From: Xanthobacteraceae bacterium
GTDB lineage: Bacteria > Pseudomonadota > Alphaproteobacteria > Rhizobiales > Xanthobacteraceae
Assembly: GCA_019745775.1 (NCBI GenBank)
Contig: JAIESR010000003.1
Location: 62,001-126,000 of the forward strand
Direction: 5' to 3'
Length of the DNA: 64,000 bases
Below are positions 55,697 through 63,233 of this stretch, piece after piece. Position numbers and translations under genes: made by a program. The notes below the pieces were generated by a model. The model had not been told where the DNA came from. It saw only the letters and a list, made by a program, of their open reading frames with translations, and made no database searches. The first letter of the stretch is position 1. Each line of letters opens with the position of its first letter.

Positions 55697-56029
55697 ATGC
55701 GCAGCTATCGCGTCTATCGCTTGATCGCCGTTGCGGCGCTCGCGCTCGTCGTTGCGTCATTCGACGACGGCGGCGGCGCCTCGGCGGCTGGTCTCGGCAG
55801 GTTTTGCGGCGGGCGCTTGGGCATCGCCTGCGATCGCGGCCTGTTCTGTGATTTTCCAGCCGGCACTTGCGGCAGCGACAATGCGGAGGGCACCTGCGTC
55901 ACCATCCGCCGGTTCTGTGCGCGCAGGCTCACCTTCCGCCCGGTGTGCGGGTGCAACGGCAGGACCTACCCGAACGACTGCCAGCGCCGGCAGGCGATCG
56001 TGGCGAAGCGCCACGACGGGCGGTGCTGA
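55697..56029 (+). CDS. Secreted Kazal-type domain protein
   Basis: 110 residues with a signal peptide (RSYRVYRLIAVAALALVVASF). The mature part carries about nine to ten cysteines: FCGGRLGIACDRGLFCDFPAGTCG, then a Kazal-like core FCARRLTFRPVCGCNGRTYPNDCQRRQ ending in DGRC. Kazal domains inhibit serine proteases. In bacteria such proteins are probably periplasmic or exported. The ATG at 55697 starts the signal peptide; a GTG at 55694 would add one residue. No partner protease is next to it, though an HtrA-like protease lies elsewhere in the window. Confidence 0.8.
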   Translation: MRSYRVYRLIAVAALALVVASFDDGGGASAAGLGRFCGGRLGIACDRGLFCDFPAGTCGSDNAEGTCVTIRRFCARRLTFRPVCGCNGRTYPNDCQRRQAIVAKRHDGRC

Positions 56030-56062
56030 GGCGCCGGCGCGACGTGCGCATGAGGGAGCGCG

Positions 56063-56585
56063 TCAGTCCGGGAGCCTTGTCAGGCGCGGCCGCCAGAGGC
56101 CGAGCACGACGTTGACCGTCGCCACGGCAAGCAGCACCCAAAGCGAATTCCGCTCGGCGCGAAGCGATCCGGCGAGGGTCGCGAGCGTCGCGCTATCGAG
56201 CTCGCGGGCAACCGCGCGCGCTCAGCCCCGCTTCCTGTTGCATCGGGCCTTGGATCGCCACGAAGCCCCACTCGAACATGAGGACGCCGGTCGCGAGCTT
56301 CGCCCAGGCCCAGCCCGCGTTGTGAAGGCCGCGATTTACCGTGATCGCCAGGAGGCCGGCGATCAGCGTCACGCCGAGCGACGGCAGGAAGATCCAGGTG
56401 GCGATGCCGCCGATCGCGCCGCGCATGAGCGCATATTCCGGAAGCGCCGTCGTCGGCGGCGTCACGCCGATCAGCACAAGCGGAACTGCCGCGCCGGCGG
56501 CGATGGCCTGACGCTTCGGTCGCCGCGACGAAATCCTTGTCGGCGGCGAGCGCAGCTCGAAATGGCGCCAAAAATCGTATGACAT
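56063..56585 (-). pseudogene. Small membrane protein with a frameshift near the C-terminus
   Basis: From ATG 56585 (MSYDFWRHFEL) the frame encodes a hydrophobic protein: IFLPSLGVTLIAGLLAITVN and WAWAKLATGVLMFEWGFVAIQ. After EAGLSAR the frame ends early at about 56193. One base away it continues as VARELDSATLATLAGSLRAERNSLWVLLAVATVNVVLGLW and stops at 56063. One extra G in a GCGCGCGG run explains it. The two halves form a 3-to-4-span protein, perhaps DUF2269-like, but I cannot name it. The N-terminal 40 residues also look out of frame. Confidence 0.5.
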
Positions 56586-56594
56586 CCTGTGCAT

Positions 56595-56841
56595 GGCGCT
56601 TTGCGATGCCGTCGCGCGAACTCGCGCGTTTCGCCGCCGCCATCATCGGACTTATGCTCATTGCGCAAAAATAATTTGACGCGCACCTGCTCGCCCGTAT
56701 CGTCGTGACGTTCTATCCGCGGAGGTTCTTTTCGCGAGGCATTGCTTATGCACGGCGGGACGCGCCGGAGCGACACCTCCCTACCGCCACGGCGAGCGGA
56801 ACGTGCGAACGCGCCCACGTCACGTCGAAGAGCCGCCGCTT
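56595..56841. other. Intergenic region without a clear gene
   Basis: Nothing recognisable. Short frames here lack ribosome sites. The dispersed repeat copy B begins at its right end. Confidence 0.4.
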
Positions 56842-56932
56842 ATAGTGGTAAGAGCCGTAAGAATGAAAGATTCGAACCTAAGCCAATGATCGCTTTCAAG
56901 AAACTATCTTACACCCCGATCTTACACCCTGC
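56842..56932 (+). repeat. Dispersed ~90-bp intergenic repeat, copy B
   Basis: Starts ATAGTGGTAAGAGCCGTAAG, identical over 20 bases with copy A (2853-2946, opposite strand), and ends with spaced TCTTACACC units. The short frame MIAFKKLSYTPILH inside is also shared in altered form and is not thought to be a protein. Confidence 0.75.
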
Positions 56933-56957
56933 GCCGCCGGTGAAAGAAGCAGTATTC

Positions 56958-57027
56958 GTAGCCCGGTTCAAGCGCGGCGACACCCGGGGGCTGCTGCCCG
57001 GATTTTGCTGCGCTCAAGCCGGGCTAC
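56958..57027. repeat. Palindromic repeat (GTAGCCCGG ... CCGGGCTAC)
   Basis: GTAGCCCGG (56958-56966) and CCGGGCTAC (57019-57027) are inverted, with CCCGGATTTTGCTGCGCTCA inside. Same family as 22747-22784 and 59284-59354. It ends 6 bp before the TctC stop codon. Confidence 0.65.
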
Positions 57028-57032
57028 AGGCC

Positions 57033-58067
57033 CTACGGCATCGCCAGCAATTCGTTGTAGACCTTCGCCGCCGCTTCGACGCGCGCCGCCGGCGTCTTCA
57101 TGTATTTCTCGACATAGGCCTGCAGGTCCGGTCCCGACATCGGGTCGAACAGGATCTGCCGCTGCTTGACCTCGGCCAGGAATTCCGGATCGCGGATGGT
57201 CTTGTCGTAGGCCGCGCGCAACGCCGCGACACGATCGGCCGGCACGCCGGGCGGGAACACCAGCGCGCGGCCGATGGTGCCGCTCGAGGTGTAGATGCCG
57301 AGGAAGGTCTTCTCGGCGTCGTCGCGGCCGAACTCGGTCATCGACGGCACGTCGGGGAGCGCCTTCATGCGACCGTCCGCCACCGCGAACACCGGGATGA
57401 TGTCGCCGTTGGCGTATTTCTGGCCGTGCACGCTGGTCACCGACGCCCAGCTCAGCGCCACGCCGTCGACCTCGCCGCGCTCGAGCGCGATGTCGATGTC
57501 GGAGGTGCCCTTGTAGCCGGCGATCATCTTGAACTGCGTGCCGGCGGTGCGGTTGAACATCGCCGGGCCGAGATAGGTCACGCTGCGCCGGCCGGTAGAA
57601 CCAAAGGTGACGACCTTGTTCTTGGCATCGGCCAGCGTCTTGACGCCGGACCGCTTCGACACCATGCCGGCGAAGTCGGCGTCGGCGAAGCGGCCGATAT
57701 AGTGGTAGTCCTTGGCGTTGAACTTGACGCCGGTCGAAAGCAGCGTCTCGAACAGCACCTCGGCGTGGATGAGGTGCATCAGCGTGCCGTCTTTGGGCGC
57801 CACGTTGTAGGAATGGTTCATGGCGGTGATGCCGCCGGCGCCGGGCATCGGCAGCAGCGTCAGGGTCGGCTCGCCCGGGATATGCTTGCGCATGTGGCGC
57901 GCCGCGAGCATGGCGTAGAGGTGATAGGTGCCGCCGACGCCGGCGCCGATCAGGATCCGGATGTCCTTGCCCTTGTAGAACTCGGCCGGCGTCTGCGCCC
58001 GCGCCGCATCGGACGGCACCATGGCCGCCAGAATGCCTGCGACCAGGCCCGCTCGCGTGAATTTCAT
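57033..58067 (-). CDS. TctC-type substrate-binding protein, long 'FYKGKD' subgroup
   Basis: 344 residues: signal peptide (KFTRAGLVAGILAAMVPSDAARAQ), then TPAEFYKGKDIRILIGAGVGGTYHLYAMLAARHMRKHIPGEP and TLLPMPGAGGITAMNHSYN. It continues FKMIAGYKGTSDIDIALERGEVDG and ends VEAAAKVYNELLAMP. The ATG at 58067 has GGGAGAGA upstream; an earlier frame start adds no signal features. No permease is adjacent. Divergent from the Ku gene. Confidence 0.88.
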   Translation of the reverse strand: MKFTRAGLVAGILAAMVPSDAARAQTPAEFYKGKDIRILIGAGVGGTYHLYAMLAARHMRKHIPGEPTLTLLPMPGAGGITAMNHSYNVAPKDGTLMHLIHAEVLFETLLSTGVKFNAKDYHYIGRFADADFAGMVSKRSGVKTLADAKNKVVTFGSTGRRSVTYLGPAMFNRTAGTQFKMIAGYKGTSDIDIALERGEVDGVALSWASVTSVHGQKYANGDIIPVFAVADGRMKALPDVPSMTEFGRDDAEKTFLGIYTSSGTIGRALVFPPGVPADRVAALRAAYDKTIRDPEFLAEVKQRQILFDPMSGPDLQAYVEKYMKTPAARVEAAAKVYNELLAMP

Positions 58068-58314
58068 CGATGTCTCTCCCGTCGAGGCGGCCCGTTTATC
58101 GAATGGCGGCCGCCGTCGCAAATGTTCCTTGGAAGCCGCCGTGCGCCAATGCGACGCGTTGGTGCAGCATGGGCCTGCTTTGCTGATGCGCGGAATTCAT
58201 TCACCATTGCGGCCGATTGCACGCGGTTGTGAGCGTGAACAAGAAGTGAACTTCATGGTCGAAAGTGGTTAAACGCGTTAAGATATTAGCTCCTCAGTCG
58301 TGTTGGAGTTTGTG

Positions 58315-59268
58315 ATGGCAGCCCGTGCCTATTGGAAGGGTTATCTCAAACTGTCGCTGGTCTCGTGCTCGATCAGCGTCAACCCCGCCACCTCCTCGTC
58401 GGAGCGGGTGTCGTTCCGCCAGATCAACAAGGAAACCGGCAACCGCCTGCGCCAGCAGATGGTCGACGAGGTGACGCGCGAGCCGGTCGAGTCCGAGAAC
58501 AAGGGCCGCGGCTACGAGGTCGACAAGGGCGTGTTCATCCAGGTCGAGGACGACGAGATCGAGGCGTTGCAGGTCGAGAGCACGCACACGGTCGAGATCG
58601 ACAGCTTCGTGCCGGCGGCGCAGATCGACAAGCGCTTCTACGACAGCCCGTATTACGTGTTTCCGAACGACGACGTCGGGCAGGAGGCGTTCGCGGTCAT
58701 CCGCGAGGCGATGAAGGGCAGGGGCGTGGTCGCGCTCGGCCGCATCGTGCTCAACAAGCGCGAGCGCGTAGTGGCGCTCGAGCCGTTCGGCAAGGGCCTG
58801 CTCGGGACCACGCTGCATTACGCCTACGAGGTGCGCGACGCCGCCGACTATTTCGACGACATCAAGGACGTGAAGGTGTCGGGCGAGATGCTCAAGCTCG
58901 CGCAGCACATCATGGAGTCGAAATCCGGCGAGTTCGATCCGCAGGCGTTCAAGGATCATTACGAGATCGCGCTGGTCGAGATGCTCAAGCAGAAGCAGGC
59001 CGGCTTCAAGCCGCCGAAGACCAAGGAGAAGCCCAGTGCGCCGAACGTCGTCAACCTGATGGACGCGTTGCGCCAGTCGATCGCCGCCGGCCGTCGCACG
59101 CCGGCCGCCGAGAAGGTTTCCGCCAAGGCCGAGAAGCCCGCGAAGAAGAGCAAGAAGCAGGTCGCGGGACAACGCGAGATGCTGCTGCCAATCGAAGGCA
59201 AGAAGACCAAAGAGGTCAAGAAGCCTGCCGCCAAGCCTGCGACAGGCAGGCAGCGCAAGGCGGGATGA
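58315..59268 (+). CDS. ku: Bacterial Ku DNA-end-binding protein
   Basis: 317 residues. Begins ARAYWKGYLKLSLVSCSISV, the usual bacterial Ku start, with RVSFRQINKETGNRLRQQMV, GRGYEVDKGVFIQVEDDEIEAL and DKRFYDSPYYVFPNDDVGQEAFAVI following, then a lysine-rich tail (KAEKPAKKSKKQ, KKPAAKPATGRQRKAG). A homodimer rings broken DNA ends and recruits LigD for non-homologous end joining. No ligD gene is in the window. The start at 58315 gives the family N-terminus. Confidence 0.96.
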   Translation: MAARAYWKGYLKLSLVSCSISVNPATSSSERVSFRQINKETGNRLRQQMVDEVTREPVESENKGRGYEVDKGVFIQVEDDEIEALQVESTHTVEIDSFVPAAQIDKRFYDSPYYVFPNDDVGQEAFAVIREAMKGRGVVALGRIVLNKRERVVALEPFGKGLLGTTLHYAYEVRDAADYFDDIKDVKVSGEMLKLAQHIMESKSGEFDPQAFKDHYEIALVEMLKQKQAGFKPPKTKEKPSAPNVVNLMDALRQSIAAGRRTPAAEKVSAKAEKPAKKSKKQVAGQREMLLPIEGKKTKEVKKPAAKPATGRQRKAG

Positions 59269-59283
59269 ATTCGCTCTTGTCTT

Positions 59284-59354
59284 GTAGCCCGCATTGAGCG
59301 AAGCGAAATGCGGGTGGGTCGTCCCGGATTTCGCTGCGCTCAAATCCGGGCTAC
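59284..59354. repeat. Palindromic repeat (GTAGCCCG ... CCGGGCTAC)
   Basis: GTAGCCCGCATTGAGCGAAG, then CCCGGATTTCGCTGCGCTCA and AATCCGGGCTAC, making an imperfect palindrome. Same family as 22747-22784 and 56958-57027. Confidence 0.65.
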
Positions 59355-59405
59355 GGCGTCAGTCATCGCTTCGCCGCGCAGCGCGAATCCGGGGTCGCTT
59401 TTTGC

Positions 59406-60122
59406 ATGACCGTTGCCACCGAGATCAGCGTCATGACGTCCGGCACCTTCACGGCCGCGCTGTTCGCCTTGGCCCCGCAATTGGAGCGGCTGACGGGAAA
59501 AAAGATCGTCGCCAGGACGACCTCGGTGGGGACGGGCGAAACCTCGATCCCGAACCGGCTCAGGCGCGGCGAAGTCGCGGATATCGTGATTGTCGCCGAT
59601 GGCCTGCTGCGCCGGTTCATCGCGGACGGCCTGGTGCTGGCGGATGGGCACCGGCCCGTCGCCCGCTCGTCGATCGGCATGGCGGTGCGCGCCGGTGCGC
59701 CGAAGCCCGACATCAGCTCGGCCGACGCCTTGCGGCGGGTGCTCCTGCAGGCGAAATCCATCGGCTATTCCGCCAGCGTCAGCGGCGAATATCTCACCAC
59801 CGAGCTCTATCGACGCCTGGGGATCGCCGACCAGGTCATGACCAAGAGCCGCCTGATCGGCGAGGGCGAGCGCGTCGGCGCCGTGATTGCGCGCGGTGAG
59901 CTGGACGTCGGCTTCCAGCAGATGAGCGAACTGCTGCCGGTGCCCGGGATTGCACACATCACGCCGCTGCCGCCCGAGCTTCAGAAGGTTTCGGTGTTCT
60001 CGGCCGGCGTCGGCGCCAGCAGCCGGGATGCGGCAGTCGCGCGTGCGGCGATCGCGTTCCTCGCGTCCGCGGAGGCGGCGTCCGCCATCGCCGCAACCGG
60101 CATCGAGCCCATCAATCCGTGA
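59406..60122 (+). CDS. ModA-like periplasmic-binding-fold protein without a signal peptide
   Basis: 238 residues starting TVATEISVMTSGTFTAALFALAPQLERLTGKKI, which looks like the mature start of molybdate-type (ModA) extracellular binding proteins. GEVADIVIVADGLLRRFIADG and SELLPVPGIAHITPLPPELQ fit too. With no signal peptide or upstream in-frame start, it should stay in the cytosol. It might sense or buffer an oxyanion or organic acid, but the ligand-binding residues are not the canonical ones. It overlaps the tctA stop by 11 bp, convergently. Confidence 0.75.
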   Translation: MTVATEISVMTSGTFTAALFALAPQLERLTGKKIVARTTSVGTGETSIPNRLRRGEVADIVIVADGLLRRFIADGLVLADGHRPVARSSIGMAVRAGAPKPDISSADALRRVLLQAKSIGYSASVSGEYLTTELYRRLGIADQVMTKSRLIGEGERVGAVIARGELDVGFQQMSELLPVPGIAHITPLPPELQKVSVFSAGVGASSRDAAVARAAIAFLASAEAASAIAATGIEPINP

Positions 60123-61608
60123 ACGCTTCCCGGCGCTTGCGCACCGACGGCGCGACCATCACCACCAGGATCAGGACCGTGGCGATGATGAACGCCAGGC
60201 TGATCGGCCGGGTGACGAACACGGAGGGATCGCCGCCCGACATCAGCATGGCGCGGCGCAGGTATTCCTCCATCATCGGCCCGAGCACGAAGCCGAGCAG
60301 CATCGGCGCGAGCGGGAAGCCGAGCCGCATCCACATGAAGCCGAGCACGCCGAACAGCGCCGTGAGGTGGATCTCGAACGCCGAGTTGTTGACGCTGAAG
60401 ATGCCGATCGCCGAGAACGCCATGATCGCCGGGAACAGCAGCCGATAGGGCACCTGCAGGAGCCTCACCCACAATCCGATCAGCGGCAGGTTGAGCACGA
60501 CCAGCATCGCATTGCCGATCCACATCGAGGCAATCAGGCCCCAGAACAATTCCGGCCGCTGCGTCATGACCTGTGGGCCGGGCTGGATGCCCTGGATGGT
60601 GAGCGCGCCGAGCATCAGCGCCATCACGCCCGACGCCGGCAGGCCGAGCGTGAGCATCGGGATGAACTTGCACTGCGCGTCGGCGTTGTTGGCGGCCTCG
60701 GGGCCGGCGACGCCTTCGATCGCGCCCTTGCCGAAGCGGTCGGGGTCCTTGGCGAGCTTCTTCTCCAGCATGTAGGAGGAGAACGACGCGATCGCCGGAC
60801 CGGTGCCGGGCAGCACGCCAAAGAAGCAGCCGAGCCCGGTGCCGCGCACGATCGGCCCGGCCGACGCTTTCAGGTCCTGCCAGGTCGGGAACAGGTTCGA
60901 TACCTTGGCGGAGAGCACGCGGCGCTCCTGCCTCTCGCCGAGATTGTTGACGATCTCGCCGACCGCGAACACGCCGACCGCCACCACGATGAAGCCGATG
61001 CCGTCGGTCAATTCGAAGATGCCGAAGCTGAAGCGCTGGACTCCGCTGTTGACGTCGGTGCCTATGATGCCCAGGAGCAGGCCGAGCACGACCATCGCGA
61101 TCGACTTCACCATGTCGCCCTGCGCCAATACGGCGGCGGCGACGAGGCCCATCAGCATGAGCGAGAAATATTCCGGCGCTCCGAATTTCAGCGCGACGTC
61201 GGCGAGCGGCGGCCCGAACAGCGCGATCAGCAGCGTGCCGACGGTGCCGGCAAAGAACGAGCCGATGGCGGCGATCGCCAGCGCGGGGCCGGCGCGGCCC
61301 TGCTGCGCCATCTGGTAGCCGTCGATGCAGGTGACGACCGACGAGGTCTCGCCGGGCAGGTTGACCAGGATCGCCGTGGTCGAGCCGCCGTATTGCGCGC
61401 CGTAATAGATGCCGGCGAGCATGATCATCGCCGCGACCGGCGACACCGAGTAGGTGATCGGCAACAGGATCGCGATGGTGCCGAGCGGGCCGATCCCGGG
61501 CAGCACCCCGATCAGCGTGCCGACCAGGACGCCGACGAAGCAGTAGAACAGGTTCTGCAGCGAGAGCGCGACACCGAAGCCGAAAATCAGGTTGTTGAAC
61601 AAATCCAT
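60112..61608 (-). CDS. tctA: Tripartite tricarboxylate transporter large permease
   Basis: 498 residues with about twelve membrane helices. TctA signatures are GTLIGVLPGIGPLGTIAILLPITY, MLAGIYYGAQYGGSTTAILVNLPGETSSVVTCIDG and later FFGVLPGTGPAIASFSSYMLEKKL, a duplicated PGxGP motif. Ion-driven import of carboxylates bound by TctC. It is 6 bp after tctB, and two TctC genes precede them. It is the only TctA in the window. The convergent ModA-like gene overlaps its last 11 bp. Confidence 0.96.
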   Translation of the reverse strand: MDLFNNLIFGFGVALSLQNLFYCFVGVLVGTLIGVLPGIGPLGTIAILLPITYSVSPVAAMIMLAGIYYGAQYGGSTTAILVNLPGETSSVVTCIDGYQMAQQGRAGPALAIAAIGSFFAGTVGTLLIALFGPPLADVALKFGAPEYFSLMLMGLVAAAVLAQGDMVKSIAMVVLGLLLGIIGTDVNSGVQRFSFGIFELTDGIGFIVVAVGVFAVGEIVNNLGERQERRVLSAKVSNLFPTWQDLKASAGPIVRGTGLGCFFGVLPGTGPAIASFSSYMLEKKLAKDPDRFGKGAIEGVAGPEAANNADAQCKFIPMLTLGLPASGVMALMLGALTIQGIQPGPQVMTQRPELFWGLIASMWIGNAMLVVLNLPLIGLWVRLLQVPYRLLFPAIMAFSAIGIFSVNNSAFEIHLTALFGVLGFMWMRLGFPLAPMLLGFVLGPMMEEYLRRAMLMSGGDPSVFVTRPISLAFIIATVLILVVMVAPSVRKRREAFTD

Positions 61609-61614
61609 GGCGGC

Positions 61615-62073
61615 TCACCAGATGCCGGCGATCAATTCATAGGGCAGGCCAAGCGCCCATATGAACACGACCACGCACATCGCGGTCAGGAACACCGAGA
61701 ACAGGAGAACTTCGACGAGTCTGAAATCCTTGCTCGCCATGGCCGAGATGATGATCAAGCCGAGCATCGCCGGGATGAAGCCGGCACGGTCGATCAAGAG
61801 GCCGAACACCACCAGCGAAAGCGGGACGACGATGAGCGCGCGCAGCGACCACGAGCCCTCGAGCTTCTCGGCGCCGGCGCGCAGGCCCTGGAGGACGAAA
61901 TAGACGCCGAAGAGCACAAGCGCCGCGCTCAGCATGACCGGGAAATAGCCCGGGCCCATGCGCAGCGACGTGCCGAACTGGTAGTTGCGCGCGATGAACA
62001 GGGCGCCGCCGCCGACGACGATCAGCATCACCCCGGACCAGAAGTCCTTGCGTTCCAGGAATTCGCGATTCAT
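61615..62073 (-). CDS. tctB: Tripartite tricarboxylate transporter small permease
   Basis: 152 residues with four membrane helices (DFWSGVMLIVVGGGALFIA, YFPVMLSAALVLFGVYFVL, ALIVVPLSLVVFGLLI, LLFSVFLTAMCVVVFIWALGL), typical of TctB. The RMGPGYFP motif after the first helix is characteristic. Forms the small subunit of the TctABC importer with the adjacent tctA. The nearest TctC lies 131 bp upstream. Confidence 0.92.
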   Translation of the reverse strand: MNREFLERKDFWSGVMLIVVGGGALFIARNYQFGTSLRMGPGYFPVMLSAALVLFGVYFVLQGLRAGAEKLEGSWSLRALIVVPLSLVVFGLLIDRAGFIPAMLGLIIISAMASKDFRLVEVLLFSVFLTAMCVVVFIWALGLPYELIAGIW

Positions 62074-62204
62074 GTCCGCCCCTGTGTGCAGGTCACAACA
62101 TAACGGAAGGGGCGGCTCGATACACCGGCGCTTGTCGTCCGGTCTGCGGCTTGCCTCTCCAACCCCTCCCGACAGGCGAGGAAGCCGCCATGGCGCGCTT
62201 CACT

Positions 62205-63176
62205 CTATTCGGCCTTCATCCCGCTGTCTTTGACGACCTGCTGCCATTTCTTCAGCTCCGCCGCAATGAAGTCCGCGAACTCGCCCTGGCTCATCTGCAC
62301 GACTTCCGCGCCCTCGTTGGCGAACTGGTCGATGACCGGTTGCGCGGTCAGCACCACGGCGAGCTCCTTGCGGATCCGGTCGACGGCCGCCTGCGGCACG
62401 CCCGCCGGCGCGACGATACCCCACCAATTGCTCGCCTCGTAGCCTGGCACGCCGGCTTCATCGATGGTCGGGACGTCCGGCAGGATCGGCACGCGCTTCT
62501 TGCTGCCGACGCCGAGCGCCTTGAGCTTGCCGGACTGGATCTGCCCGGTTGTCTGCACCAGCGACGAGAATGCCACCTGGTTGTGGCCCGCCACCACGTC
62601 GATCATGGCGGGCCCGCCGCCCTTGAACCGCACGCCGAGGAACTTTACGCCGGCCTGCAACTCGAACAGCGAACCGCCGAGATGCTGGAAGCTGCCGACG
62701 CCGGCGGACGCCCAGCCGATCTTGCCGGGCTTCTCCTTTGCGAGTGCGATCAGCTCCTTGACGTTGTTGACCGGCAGCGACGGATTGACTGCCAGCACGT
62801 TCGGTCCCGCCGCCAGCATTGCGACCGGGGTGAACGACTTGATCGGGTCGTAGCGACCCCTGAGATCGTAGAGCCAGGGATTGACCGCGAACGCGATCGA
62901 GACGACCAGCAGCGTGTAGCCGTCGTTGGGAGCCTTGGACGCGAGCTCGGTGCCGATCATGGTGCCGGCGCCGGCACGGTTGTCGACGATGATCTGCCGC
63001 CCCAGCCGCTCGCCTAGGAAGGTTGCGATCGGGCGGCCCACGACGTCATTGCTGCCGCCGGGGGCCGACGGAATGATCAGCCGGATCGGCTTGGCCGGGT
63101 ATTGCTGGGCGGCAGCCGGGGTGAGCGACGCGGCGAGCAACAGGGTGGCGAGCGGCAGCGCGCGAATGGCCGGCAT
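62205..63176 (-). CDS. tctC: Tripartite tricarboxylate transporter substrate-binding protein
   Basis: 323 residues: signal peptide (PAIRALPLATLLLAASLTPAAAQ), then YPAKPIRLIIPSAPGGSNDVVGRPI and IVDNRAGAGTMIGTELASK, classical Bug-family. Ends ELKKWQQVVKDSGMKAE. It is likely the main binding protein of the tctBA pair on the same strand. The gene just upstream (63234 on) is a close paralogue; both have the FQHLGG, FKGGGPAMIDVVAGHN and WWGIVAPAGVPQA blocks. Confidence 0.93.
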   Translation of the reverse strand: MPAIRALPLATLLLAASLTPAAAQQYPAKPIRLIIPSAPGGSNDVVGRPIATFLGERLGRQIIVDNRAGAGTMIGTELASKAPNDGYTLLVVSIAFAVNPWLYDLRGRYDPIKSFTPVAMLAAGPNVLAVNPSLPVNNVKELIALAKEKPGKIGWASAGVGSFQHLGGSLFELQAGVKFLGVRFKGGGPAMIDVVAGHNQVAFSSLVQTTGQIQSGKLKALGVGSKKRVPILPDVPTIDEAGVPGYEASNWWGIVAPAGVPQAAVDRIRKELAVVLTAQPVIDQFANEGAEVVQMSQGEFADFIAAELKKWQQVVKDSGMKAE

Positions 63177-63233
63177 CTGTTGCCCTCCCCGAACCGGCAG
63201 CGGCGTCGGGACGCTCGCCGCCGTCGTCTTGCT

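Noticed and set aside
59950-62103. A long plus-strand open frame opposite tctA and tctB
   Set aside because: Low-complexity, charged translation; the minus strand encodes clear TctA and TctB membrane proteins.
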